From: Zelopaecilomyces penicillatus
Taxonomy: Eukaryota; Ascomycota; Sordariomycetes; Hypocreales; Pseudodiploosporaceae
DNA length: 64,000 nucleotides
Direction: 5' to 3'
Assembly (NCBI GenBank): GCA_005765155.1
Contig: VCCP01000001.1
Span: 4,092,001 to 4,156,000 of the forward strand
Shown: positions 1 through 11,700 of the stretch, in pieces
Layout: each line of letters starts with the position of its first letter
How positions within the stretch are numbered: the first letter of the stretch is position 1
Notes under the pieces: model-generated
What the model was told of the DNA's origin: nothing
Database searches by the model: none
Seen by the model: the letters and a program-made list of their open reading frames with translations, nothing else
Program-made: the position numbers and the translations under genes

Positions 1-3000
1 ATTAATAGTACCTCACGCTTGGAAGGTCCAAGATCAACCACCAGGGCGGGTAATTGAAACATGAAGAGCTCTCTTAATTACCGTCAGCTTGCGCGTCTTA
101 TATTTCACGCAGCGGAACGTGAGATGATTCTGTTGAGACGGCCCGAGATGCGGCATGTGATGTGACGTATCCGGCATGTCCTCTTTCTCAGCCGTGGTCC
201 ATAGTTGTGGTGAAGCACGGCACCGTTTCCATCGAGAAAAGAAAGCAGAAAATACTACAGAACACATCCCTTCCACGCCGCTTCGTGCATGGCCTTGGTA
301 TTACCTACCTACCTTAGGTAGCTACCACGTACCTGCATACACCAGGCTGTGTAATGTACGAAGTACGAAGTCATGCTACTGCATGGGCTTCAGGGCCCCG
401 CCAGAGGACGGAGCCAGCGTGTTCCTGAGAGCATTTGTGCTCCTCCCTTTATCAACGGGCATGTTCCCTGCACGCCCTCGTCCATGAACGAAGGGCCGGA
501 TTCATGCAGACTGACGAACCGCGGCAGCCAACGAGCTGCCGCGGCCTTCGTTTCGAGGAAGCCCATGCTGTATTCATGCACACGTACTCGGCCGGGATGG
601 ACAGGGGCTGCTGGGGAACCGCGTCTCGGCTGATTTGCATGATACAGTACTGAATGGCCCAGAAACGACGAGGGTCGGCGACAATTGGAAACAAAAGGTT
701 TGCCAACCTGGCCCGGCACCTGAACGAGAAACCATGGGAGTTATCCACAGCACAAGGGCGTGATAACCTGTCAACATCGGCTGTGATTACAGGCAAGTAG
801 GCCGGCAAGTGGTGGGGTGCTAATAACCTTCACAGCCTCGCATTGGTGCGGTGCTGCCACATCAGCAGAAAAAGCTCTGCTATGCCCAATCCCCACCACG
901 ACAAATCGCACTACAATCGAATCAGCAGCAATAGTGTTTTTTTCTAGTATTAGCCAATGTAACATGCATCATCAAGACTTGTCCTGACTTGTGTTTCCTT
1001 CAAAAAGAAAAAAGAAGAGGAACAAGAAAGAAAGAAAAGATAGGGAGAGGGACACAGAGACCGGCCTCCTACAGCCACCGACGGCGCTAATTGACACTCG
1101 TCCCCCATCTCTCGGCTCGTTTGGTTCATCGTGCGACTGGCTGAATGGCGACGAAGCGGCGGCTACTCTGACTTCAAGGAGTAGAACCGTTTGGGAGACA
1201 TTGGCGACGGGTCTGGTGTGCTCGTGCGAATTACAAACGGCGCCGCCTCTTCTGTCCTGTAATAATCTGCAAATTTGACCAGCCTTTTATTTCCCCTGCT
1301 CCATGTCCAGACGATCGCCCCTGGTAGCTCCCTGCTGGTAATTAGATGTTGGCTCGACCTGCCTTTGGTAGTGAGGAGGTCCAGAGAGGAGGTCGCACAC
1401 CATCCACTCTACCTGTTGTGGCGTGGGACGTTGATTGTCGCTGCTGCGATGCGGGGGGAGAAGAAGAGGAGATTGGAAGAAGAGCAAAAGAAAGGTCTGG
1501 TGCTGGACCTCTTGGCCTGTGTTCACATGGCACTGCAGGGCATCCTGCTTCCTTCCTGAAGCTGTTGCCACGAGATGTGCTCCATCAGATGCCATGTTGT
1601 CTGTACAACTAGATGATTACTGTATTACCTCTATATTGCAGGAGCAAGGGCCTGGGTAGCCGTGCGCTTGCAGGTCACTCAACGATTTGTAGGTAGTACA
1701 GTATGGTGTCCATGCCTACAAGTACCTACTTACAGGGGAGCGAGGCTGGGCTTATAGAAGGCCTCGGCGCTGTAACACAGCCCTGGAGATGGCCCACGGC
1801 CAATAACGAACTCGCTCCACCAACCCACCAACTAGCCCAGTACTTTTTAGCCCCTCCCCCTCCTTCTGACGGCCTCTGCGTGCCCAGACATATTTAGCCA
1901 CCATGTGCCCGACTGACGCCCCCACTGTCCAATTCTGCTGGTCAGCTCTCCCAGTGGGGGACAGTCTTGGACTGCTATAGACACTGTACGTGCTACGTAA
2001 TAACTGGCGAGTGCCATTGTGGTAGGTACCTCGACTACAATGGCAGAGATACAGCACTAGAAGTACCTACCTACTATAGGCAGATTGGTTTGTGAGAACA
2101 AAACGGCAACAACTCCGATGGATGGCTACTAATGGCCCTAGATAACAGTGCCGTCCAGCTTGGCATCTCGATAATATCTGGACTGCCACCAACGTACCGT
2201 CACTTGCTAACGAGCCCAACCGAGAGCATCAAGGCTTGGGCCGGGTCTACTACGTAGTAGGTGTTACTGCCTCGCACCTAAAACTAGTGGCGTAGATTTG
2301 ACGCTTTCTGGCCCAGCAGACAAGTTCCCATCATCCATCACAGACATTTCATGCATTCGCTCATTCATCAATCACTCGTCCTTGGCCGCTCGCTCACTCT
2401 CTCGACGAGTCATCTGGCCTCCCCCGCTCCGTTTGGTCCTAACCCGGCGCCGGTATTCGAAGCCACCAGTCCTCTACCAGCTAAGCGTCCGTAGAACATC
2501 TCCATCTTCGGAACGTGCGTTGCCTGCCAGAGAGTGCCGTTCCTGTACTCGTGCTTATGGGTGCGTAGCTGCGTACCGTCGCCCGCCTCACCCACACAGG
2601 AATCAATCGCTGCTGGAACCGCCTGCCTGTATTTGCGTATCCTGCTCCCGGTATAGTTAGTTTACTTCCTTTTCTTGGCCTTTCTTCATTGCGCTCTGCC
2701 CGTCCCTCCTTCAATATAGCCACTCTCTCTCCCTCTCCGGTGGGAGCAGATAATTGCCGGGGGCCCAGCTAGCCCACGCTGGTGAAGAATATACCTAGAG
2801 CCAGGCCAGAGGGCGAGACGAGACACTGGCGGGGGTGTGTTTTAGACGCTCAGAGCGAGACAGACACAAACCGACACGGACAGCCACGGACAGCCAAGGA
2901 CAGCCAAAGAGACACATACACGCAACACACAGCCGCCAACAGATAAGGGAGCCAGCATCTCCCGTCCGTCGTGACGAGTGGCCACCACCTGTTGTTGTTG

Positions 3001-3234
3001 CTGCTGCTGCTGTTGCTGTTATTCCTCGTCCATAACGTTACCTTGGGCCTAATTATTGGCTTGCGCAGGTGTCAGTTGAAGTTGCACGCCCACCCGCCTC
3101 GACCTCTCGCCCACAACGGCCGCATCCTTCTGCTTTCGCACACGCCCTTGAGCCGAACGGACCCTCACCGGGCTGACGCCTTTCTTAGGTAATGAAGCAG
3201 CAGCACCTATTCGTACACATTTGAAATACGTATC
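1..3234. other. Gene-free region upstream of ste20
   Basis: I find no open frame with recognisable protein character or splice structure on either strand. The region has several TACCTA/TAGGTA motifs (near 302-321, 1691 and 2063-2080) and, close to the gene, a mixed GTT/GCT trinucleotide run at about 2989-3021. The last kilobase is pyrimidine- and CA-rich, as expected for a fungal promoter and leader. A ten-codon upstream frame (ATG at 3192, TGA ending at 3224) stops ten bases before the ste20 start codon. It could act as a uORF if this part is in the mature leader. Confidence 0.6.
3192..3224 (+). promoter_or_regulatory. Possible upstream ORF in ste20 leader
   Basis: ATG at 3192 opens a frame of ten residues (MKQQHLFVHI) ending in TGA, ten bases before the main ATG at 3235. 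If present in the mRNA, it would be translated just before the kinase start and could lower or condition its initiation. Whether it is transcribed, or removed with a leader intron, cannot be seen here. Confidence 0.3.
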
Positions 3235-6087
3235 ATGGATGCCCAGGCTCTGTCCTCCAACGGCAATTCTCAACGTCGCAAGCTCGTCAAGAGACCCCCC
3301 TCTCACCACTACACACGCTCGTCATCCGGCTTCGACACCCGGGGCTCTCCCGACGCCCAGAGCCTCGACAGCAAACGCAGCTCCCACAGCCTGCGCCGGG
3401 CACCCAGCGCTCCTCCCATTCGATCCGCAGCCGCGTCCAACACATCCAACGGCTCCTCATCCCCGCGCCACCCAAACCCCTCGGTCTTCCAGCGATCGAA
3501 TGTGTCGCCGCTGTTGTCACAGGGCGAGTTCACTTCTGGCAGCGCCTTCTCTGCCGTACCCCATCGCCTGTCCGACCCCCATCAGCTTCAGCGTCGGCCG
3601 AGCCAGAAGGACGGTGCCGCTGCCGCTCTCGCTCCTCCTCCCGACGATCTCATCGGCGCACCATTTGACGGCGCCGCCATCTTGAGTCGAATCGACTCCA
3701 TAAAGATCCCGACATCTCAGCCATCTTTTGCACAACGCTGGAACTTCCCTCCGCCGCTTGTCAAGGCCAATACCGACTCTCGCTTGGCCAAGCCGGCCCT
3801 TCGAACTTCCGTCAGCTACGGCAACATGGACGCCTCCATCGTGGAAAAGCCACAGGTTGCCCGACTGCCCGAAAACCCCTTGATGAGCCCCAAACGGTAT
3901 TCCGATGAAGGCAAGGATTCCAAAGCCGGTGCCCCACGGAAGAAGTCTGGCCTTTCTGGGTTTATGAACAGCCTCAGCCTGGTTGGGTCACAAAAAAAGC
4001 CCGTGATATCGGCGCCGGAAAACCCTGTACACGTAACCCATGTTGGATATGACGCCTCAACTGGACAGTTCACGGTAAGTCGCTCGTTCCACAACACCAG
4101 CACGAATGAAGTCTAGTATTCCTATTCCCGATAATTAAAGTGCTGACCAAGCTTCAGGGCCTTCCCAAGGAATGGCAACGGTTAATCAACGAGAGCGGCA
4201 TCCCGGAAAAAGAACGACGAGAAAACCCCCAAACCATGGTCGACATCTTGCAGTTTTACAAAGAAACTACTGAACGACCAGCTGAGGATCAGGTTCTCGA
4301 AAAATTTCATAACGCCGGCGTGGAGGCACGGTATCAACCTTCGACTCCGTCAGCGCCAACATCTCCAGGGATGTATCCCACAAACTATATGGGTATGTTT
4401 CACTGTCCCATCTCGGCGGTATACCCACATACCGTAACCATATAGGTCTGATTCTAATCGCCATAAAAGGGAGCTTTGAAAATCCTCGGGCACCGCCTCC
4501 TGTCCCTAGTGGAAGGAGTCCCGCCTCAACGATACCCAAAGACATGATGCCCAGTCGACCGGCTCCGAAACCCCCCGTCAGTATGAACAACAGGCCGCTA
4601 CCACCGAATGCCTACACGACCAAGGACTCGGGCATTGGTCTTGCCTATCCCCAAGATGACCCATCGTTGGGCGCCTATTCCCATTCCCAAGAATCGTCCC
4701 CAATGCTCCCGGAGGAACATAGGTCGAGATCAAGATCTAATTCACGAGCTGCCGGTCCTTCCGCTTATAGTCCAGCGCCGCATCAGCTTCCCTCGCCTTC
4801 CCAAGCTACTACCTATCAGCAGCAGTTAATGCAACAGCAGCAAGAGCAGGCTCTGGCGCAAGCACAGGCAGCCATGTCTGGTCAACTTGGCCGGGCCCCC
4901 AGCAAGAGAGCGGCACCGCAACAACAGCAGCAGCATCCCGGCCAAGCATATGCGCGAGCCCCCGAAACCAATGGCCATCATGGTACCCAGCGGCAGCAGC
5001 CTAATCCAGCAGGCGCTGTTCCAGCAGCAAGGCCGCGACAGCGAACCCGTCAGAGCACCGCGCTCGATGTAGTTGCGTCACTCAAGCGAATATGCTCGGA
5101 AGGCGATCCTCGAGAGGTGTTCCGTGGATTCACTAAAATTGGACAAGGTGCCTCTGGTGGAGTTTACACCGGTTATGAGCGAGGTACTAATCGCTTGGTT
5201 GCTATCAAACAAATGAATCTGGAGCAACAACCAAAGAAGGATCTAATCATTAACGAAATTCTCGTAATGAAGGACAGTTCACATCCGAACATTGTCAACT
5301 TTATTGACAGCTATCTCTGTGGTGGAGAGTTATGGGTCGTCATGGAGTTTATGGAAGGAGGTAGTCTCACTGACGTTGTAACATTCAACATTATGACGGA
5401 AGGCCAGATTGCATCGGTGTGCAGAGAGACATTGAAGGGGCTCCAGCACCTCCACTCCAAGGGGGTCATTCATCGTGATATCAAATCAGACAATATCCTG
5501 TTGTCCAATGAAGGCAACATCAAGCTGAGTGAGTTTCGACCTGGGAGACAACCATCTATTTTGACACATTTTCTAACCTCACATAGCCGATTTTGGTTTC
5601 TGTGCAACAATTAACGAAGCGCAGAACAAGCGCACAACGATGGTAGGAACTCCTTACTGGATGGCACCGGAAGTGGTGACTCGAAAAGAATATGGTCGCA
5701 AGGTAGACATTTGGTCCCTTGGTATTATGGCGATCGAGATGATTGAGGGTGAACCGCCATATCTGACCGAATCTCCGCTTCGCGCTCTGTGGTTGATTGC
5801 CACCAACGGCACTCCACAGATTAAGAACGAAGAAGATCTCTCCCCAGTCTTCAAAGACTTTTTATACTTTGCACTCAAAGTTGATCCTGAGAAGCGGGCT
5901 AGTGCACATGATCTTTTGAGGGTAGGCAGCTTCCATGAACTCCTCTAGTAAATCAAACACGTTATGCTAACAAGAAGAAAAACAGCACGAATTTATGAAG
6001 CAATGTGTTGACCTAGCACAACTGTCACCCTTGGTAAGAGCGGCTCGAGAGCAGCGGGCCCAGGAAAAGGCTCGAAAAGCAGCTTAG
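3235..6087 (+). CDS. ste20: PAK-family protein kinase Ste20
   Basis: Serine/threonine kinase of the p21-activated family that links Cdc42 and G-beta-gamma signals to MAP kinase cascades and actin polarity. Exons by eye: 3235-4074, 4158-4392, 4470-5528, 5587-5921 and 5986-6087, giving 856 residues. The CRIB/PBD box lies at about 258-291 and is split by intron 1. A Q/P/S-rich linker follows, then the kinase domain from about 579, with P-loop [12 protein letters not shown] (Lys605), HRDIKSDN (Asp695), DFG (713-715, restored only after intron 3 is removed) and the GTPYWMAPE activation segment. The extreme C-terminus ([10 protein letters not shown]) resembles the G-beta-binding tail of yeast Ste20. 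No PH domain is visible, so this is the Ste20 type, not Cla4. Length fits the family, and the start is the first ATG in frame. Confidence 0.95.
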
Positions 6088-7620
6088 GCAGTCCTAGTGC
6101 CACTATATGGAACACTTTTGATAACGCTGAGTTTTTGTGAGGCCACGAGATTCAATCGTACGGACCTCTTGATATACGTGTCCTCATGCCATCGAATTTA
6201 GCAAGATGCACTGAATGATTCAACATGGATCTGGCGAATTCCTACGGCTCGTCATTAACGCCATCTTCTTCAACTTACAATCTACCAACTTCGTCATCAG
6301 TTTCTATCTCATAGCAGGAAGAAACGACCAAAAAAAAATTGGGCTAGTTTAAAGGGAATCATCACCACGCTTCTTGCATTTGATTTTCTATCATGTTTCA
6401 CATAAAACAAGAAAACCAACGACCTACCAGCTATATGAGAGAGCTTGGGCGGCGCTATTTTTCTGCAGGAGCAAACTAAATTGGGAGAAATTGCCGCGCG
6501 CAACGGAATTTATGTGCGGCTCGGGCGAGGGGGGCCATGGGGCGTCAAAACCGCCTTTTTTAGACATGGCACACACGCTGGATATACCCCATGCATCTTC
6601 ATCAATGCTAACTTTGTACCTTTTTTTGTCATGGAGCACTCTTGTCGAGGGCTCTTCTCTTTGCTATGAAACTCTAGACAGCTTCAATTTTTATCTGACC
6701 CTGAAACAAGAAGATTTCTCTCTTAATCTTAACTCACCCCCGGTATTCACTGCCTTGGTGATTGTTGTTTGTGGGATCGATCCCATGTGTCTGTCTACCT
6801 CTCCGATGTTTGCATGATGGTCAACAATATAAACATAGACACCAACGATGAGTGATGACCTAGGACTATAGTAGGCTGAGGAGGGTATGGCTGTATGAAG
6901 TTCTGTATGAAGTTCTGACAATGTGTCCTTCAAATTCACAGACCTCTTGGGTACGTAATACTCGCCATCTTAGTTATTAGGCGATAGATTCAATAGGTTT
7001 CCCACATATCATGACCTCTCCATTTACTAAACAATCCAAACCTTGATTACTCTCTTACGTTTACAACTAGACTATATATTCTCTAATGTTCCAGACAGAG
7101 AGATAGGTACTATTTTCAGTCAGTAAAATTAACAACTCATATAAACATCACCAATTGAGGCCAAGCATTTAAGAGTTATTAAACTAGGCTCGAGGCCCTT
7201 GCAATTATTTTCTACCTCGCCTGGGCGTCTATACCTGCCCTTTCAAACCGGCGACTGATCTCTAGCTTCTCTCTATCTATCCATTTCCCCAACGGAATGG
7301 ATGGTATTCAATCGTCTCTATGCTGTCTCTGGAAACCCCGCCAGATCGACTTGAGCTCCTAAACTCCGAACAAAAATCAAGGAAATCATGCTTTGTGCCG
7401 ATGACATCAAACCAGAACCTGATAAAAGCAAAATGTGATAAAAAGCAATTGTGACTGTGTGCCGTATTCAATCCTCCACCTGGCCAGAATGATCATTAAA
7501 AATCAATTCTCAGTGGACCGATGCGTCATTGCACTCGTGGCAACCATAGCTTTGCCTGGCTCGGCCTTCTCAAAGCACAGGTGACCAATTTATTAATTGG
7601 AGTGGAACAGGCATATTGCT
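6088..7620. other. Convergent intergenic region, ste20 / SDR
   Basis: Contains the 3' ends of two converging genes. It is AT-rich in parts (6950-7250). A twelve-base unit (GTATGAAGTTCT) is directly repeated at about 6893-6916. No coding region is supported. Confidence 0.6.
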
Positions 7621-8718
7621 TTAGTAGCAAGAGTAGCCACCATCAATGATGACGTTGGAGCCAGTCATGAAGTTGGAAGAGTCGGAAGCCAAGAAGACAC
7701 AGAGTCCGTTGAGCTCATCAACGTTGCCCAGGCGGTCTTGGGGAGTCAGCGACTTCCAAATCTTCTTCTGAGCCTCGAGGGCAGGGACACGGTTAAGAGC
7801 GGTGTCCATGTAACCAGGGGAGATGCAGTTCACACGAATGCGATACTTGGCCCACTCTGCAGCAATGGACTTGGCGAACTGAATGACACCGGCCTTGGAA
7901 GCATTGTAGCAGCTCTGCTCCTGAGGGTAGTTGACGATGGATCCAGACATGGAAGCAACGAGAATGATGCTACCAGGCTTGCCAGCGGCCATCATGGCAC
8001 GACCAACAGCCTGCGACATGAGGAAAGTACCAGTGAGATTAATGTCAATGAGACGGCGGAACATGGCGGGATCGTAAGTCTCGGCCTTGATGTTGGAGTC
8101 GGCAATGCCAGCAGCGTTGACCAGGGCATCTGGAGTTCCGTACATCTCAACAACAGAGTCCACAGCAGCGTTGATGGCAGCTCCGTCACGCACATCGACC
8201 TTGAAGAAGGAGACAGGAAGTCCAGACTTCTCGTGCAACTCGGCCGCAGCAGCGTCGCCGAGCTCTTGATTAGCATCAAAGATGATGATGGCCTTGGCAC
8301 CAGCCTCAGCGCAGGCGCGAGCCATGTGGTTGCCGAGACCACGAGCACCGCCAGTGACGATAATGGTCTTGCCGAAGACGCTCATGCTCTTCAGAGTGTG
8401 AGGCATGCCCTCGTAGACCTTCTTGCTCAATGGGTGGACCTCATCGTGCTCCATGGGAGGGGCAGGGCTGTCAAAAGGAACCTTGGCGGCACCCTCGGGA
8501 ACATGGAGAGTCTGTTTGTCACCCTGAGTGGCTCCAGCTCCATAAACAGTGACAGGAACCTCCTTCTCACGGACAACGCTCTGCTTGTTGGCGGTGTCGG
8601 TGACTTTTTGTGATTGAGAGACGGAGAAGTAGCGAGCAGTGGTTCTAGGAGCCAAAACCCGAGGGGCAGCAAAGGCCACGCGGGACAGGCGCAGCATGTT
8701 TCGTGCTGGAGCAGACAT
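7621..8718 (-). CDS. Short-chain dehydrogenase, probably mitochondrial (arabinitol/xylulose-type polyol)
   Basis: Intronless, 365 residues. Classical SDR: the cofactor motif TGGARGLG is at 122-129, NAAG at 201-204, and the catalytic Ser258, Tyr271 and Lys275 lie in a YNASK box. The C-terminal IDGGYSCY ending is seen in fungal polyol/ketose reductases such as D-arabinitol 2-dehydrogenase, L-sorbose/L-xylulose reductase and mannitol dehydrogenase relatives; which substrate applies cannot be told from sequence. An extension of about 105 residues precedes the Rossmann fold. Its first 30 residues are rich in Arg, Ala and Ser without acidic residues and end in ARY-FS, matching a mitochondrial processing site. 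Long open frames on the opposite strand are shadows of its codon bias. It converges on ste20 and has a long free region upstream. Confidence 0.93.
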   Translation of the reverse strand: MSAPARNMLRLSRVAFAAPRVLAPRTTARYFSVSQSQKVTDTANKQSVVREKEVPVTVYGAGATQGDKQTLHVPEGAAKVPFDSPAPPMEHDEVHPLSKKVYEGMPHTLKSMSVFGKTIIVTGGARGLGNHMARACAEAGAKAIIIFDANQELGDAAAAELHEKSGLPVSFFKVDVRDGAAINAAVDSVVEMYGTPDALVNAAGIADSNIKAETYDPAMFRRLIDINLTGTFLMSQAVGRAMMAAGKPGSIILVASMSGSIVNYPQEQSCYNASKAGVIQFAKSIAAEWAKYRIRVNCISPGYMDTALNRVPALEAQKKIWKSLTPQDRLGNVDELNGLCVFLASDSSNFMTGSNVIIDGGYSCY

Positions 8719-11700
8719 TGTGACTGGTATTATTGTTGTAGGATGAAATTAGGGAGAAGAGTAGAGAATATGAGCGAGCAAGTTGCAGAGGAGGCGGAGA
8801 TGGGAGAGAACGGAAGAACGCCTCTATTTGTACTGGTCTTTGGAGTTGAAAGATGAAAGGTGATGAAGGAGAATGATCAATGTCAAAGAGCGAGCAGTAG
8901 TTGGGGCCATCCAGCTTCTTGATATAGGAGATCGCCCTGCGCTCAGAGTCAGCGGAGTGGGTCTGGAACTCAGAGGATGGCCACACTCAACGATTAGTGA
9001 GATCAAGGTGAAAAGCTCTGCAACCAGGGGGCCTGGCCAGGGCGCTGCCGGGCTGCTACTAGGCGTTGCTGGACTCTTTTTCTCTGTTGGCACACACCCA
9101 CACCCGTTGGTGTGATTCTGGACCAGAGGCGAAGCTGATACACCACCACCACTGTACGCGTGGGAGCTCAGCGGCTCCTGCAAGCACTAAAGCCTAGTAG
9201 CTTTGCGGGATGTCCGGCACCGGTACCGCAGGGTGTGGAAAACAGTCGAAAAAGGATTGCAGGGAACACCTCAGAGTCAGTTCAGACTTCGCTTCGCACC
9301 AACAGGCACAGGTTGGTACATCAGTAGCGGCACCGGCAAGACGGGCGAGCAGCTGTAGGCAGCCTGTGTGGCAGTCATGGGGACCCCTGTTTGGCGTAGG
9401 GACCACCTTGGGCCACCTTGAGTGTGAACTTGCAAGGGACAGAGCATCGTGTTTGTGTGGCCACTCAAGCACTCAGCCAGTCAGCCAGTCTGTCACTATG
9501 GCAGGCAAATCTCTTCCACAACGGCAAACGAACTTTCAGGCCTCGGCCAGGCGATCAGGGTCCTCACACAGCTCACCTTGCGCCCGTCCCGCTGATCTGC
9601 AAGAAGAGGTTACAAAGCACATTTTGCTGTGGGTTGATTCGGCGTGGGCGGGTGACGAAAGTCCTCTGCCGATTCTTGCTGCAGCCAGCATGGTGGTTGC
9701 GCACAGAGTTCGGGATCTGCCCTTGGGATCCAGCTTCGCGTTTGATAAGGGCAGTGAGGGCTTGGCCAGACCTAGACCGGACTGCCGATCGAGGTGAAGC
9801 CGAGAAGTGACATGACATTCATTTTCCACTTACCCAAGTTAGGTGTATATGTTGCTCCTGCTTCCACAAGTCCAGTCTTGCAGCAATATCATCATGCCTT
9901 CCATGTTAACATCTACAGCTCATATGGCAAGACGGGCTACTGTTCCTTCCATTGGAGTTTCAACCAGCCCAGCACTTCTTGCCGTACCCAGTAAATTGCG
10001 GTGAAGTGAATGGCGTGGCAGGAGCGCTTGGCTTGGACTGAAATGGCGACTGAAATTACATCCCCACCCCCTACCAAGCGACCTATTCATAGCAACACCC
10101 AGGGAAGGGGACTGGGAAGGTCCTGTAGGTAGGGGCGTTCAATGGTTATTTCTCTGTTTCACTTGTTTCCTTTGACGGATTTAAGGTGCACACCCGCAAG
10201 CTGCTTGTGCCTTGGAAAGTCCCCTCAATGCGGGCCAATTCGTCTCTTCCCCTTACAGGACAGAGTCTAGCAACGAGTGGCGAAAAAAATTGCAAACAGA
10301 ACATGGCCCTACGCAGATCAGCTGCGGTATCGGAAACAGGTTTCGCCAGGGAAGGGTTGCAGTGGTTGCCGCCTAGTGGAACACACTGCGCATCTCGGCC
10401 CCCCACAACCAAAGACTACAAGGTACCTACAAAGTTACATCCATTATATCTTATCTATCAGAATGACATTCAACAATCAGTTGAAGATATTTTACTATGA
10501 TCCAGTAGCGATGATGAAGGCTGCTGTGGAAATATGTTATTTTAGAGTATTCACTTGTTGGCATCGATATCTCGAAGAAAGAGACCTAGACCAATGTGAG
10601 GTTCTTTTCTATTTTCGATCCTCCTTAACCTACTACTGGTAGATATTCAGCTTCGTCAAGCAAGGAGGCAACTAGGTAGGTATAAGAACCGGCCACGCTC
10701 TATCGAATCCGCATTATTGACGACGGCGAAACGAGTAGGGTTTCGTTCGAAAAGAAGAATCGCTTTCCGAACAATGAAATGTCCCTTTGCGAAGAAAATT
10801 TTCTTCTCTATCCAACAATTATTATATGGTTATACACCTGAATCCGACCCACAATTCGACCACCACCACAGCCCTAAGCTACTATTACTAAGTCCGTCCT
10901 TCTTCTTCGCGACCCGTTCAAACACTCATGGCGCCTACCAAAGGACTACCTTTAGTTAGGTATTTTCCTGCATCCTCTCCAGGCTCTTCTACCGACATGT
11001 CACGAGACTTGGTTTTGGGAAGCTCTCTAAACACGGCAAATACGGCCTGTAACTAGACGGACCCGAAAGTGTTTCTGCAAAATAAGCTGACGCACACCCT
11101 ATAGACATCTCATTTTTGGATGAGTCTTGGCAAGGTTCAGCACTGTTAGCAAACCCTTCATTTATCCCTTTATATCTCATGGCCATATGTGCGACAACGG
11201 AAAACGAATGGCCTCTCCTACATGGCATAATGAAGCGGTTAGTTCCCGGATCACTACATTCGTCACAGACATGTCGCTCACGGTCTACTGATGCCCCTAC
11301 GCTGTACGAGGCAGCTTGCTCACTGTTGCACACCACACACAACCTACATGCTTCTGGAAGCACTACTCGCCTTGTCATGTCACCCTAGTGACCCTCTGGC
11401 GGAGATTTGCGTGTGCTAGATAGAAGAAAAGCGGCGTCGTCCATCAGTGGCGGGATGGCGGGTACAGCGGAGCCAAAAGCCCGTGCCCCAAGCGGCTTGC
11501 CGGCTTCTGGTTTGAGGGGCAGCTCCCAGAGCTTGGACGTGGTTCCGCTTACTCGCTTCAAGAATGCGTCTGCCTAGAGAGAGATGGGGCTATCTACATG
11601 GAGTAGCTGCAAGCCATCTGGGGCCATTCCGTCTTGGCCTGTCCAAGAGAAGCAAAAAATGCAAAAAAAAGTCGTCACTCCGTCAAAAAGGATTGCAATG

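Noticed and set aside
7597..8613. 338-codon open frame on the plus strand
   Set aside because: It lies exactly opposite the SDR gene and is a codon-bias shadow; the SDR strand has all catalytic motifs.
9210..9797. 195-codon open frame
   Set aside because: No domain, no splice pattern, mixed composition, and equally open frames on the opposite strand.
10989..11378. 129-codon minus-strand frame with several CxxC pairs
   Set aside because: The cysteines suggest a zinc finger at first sight, but spacing fits no family I know, and no promoter or intron support is visible.
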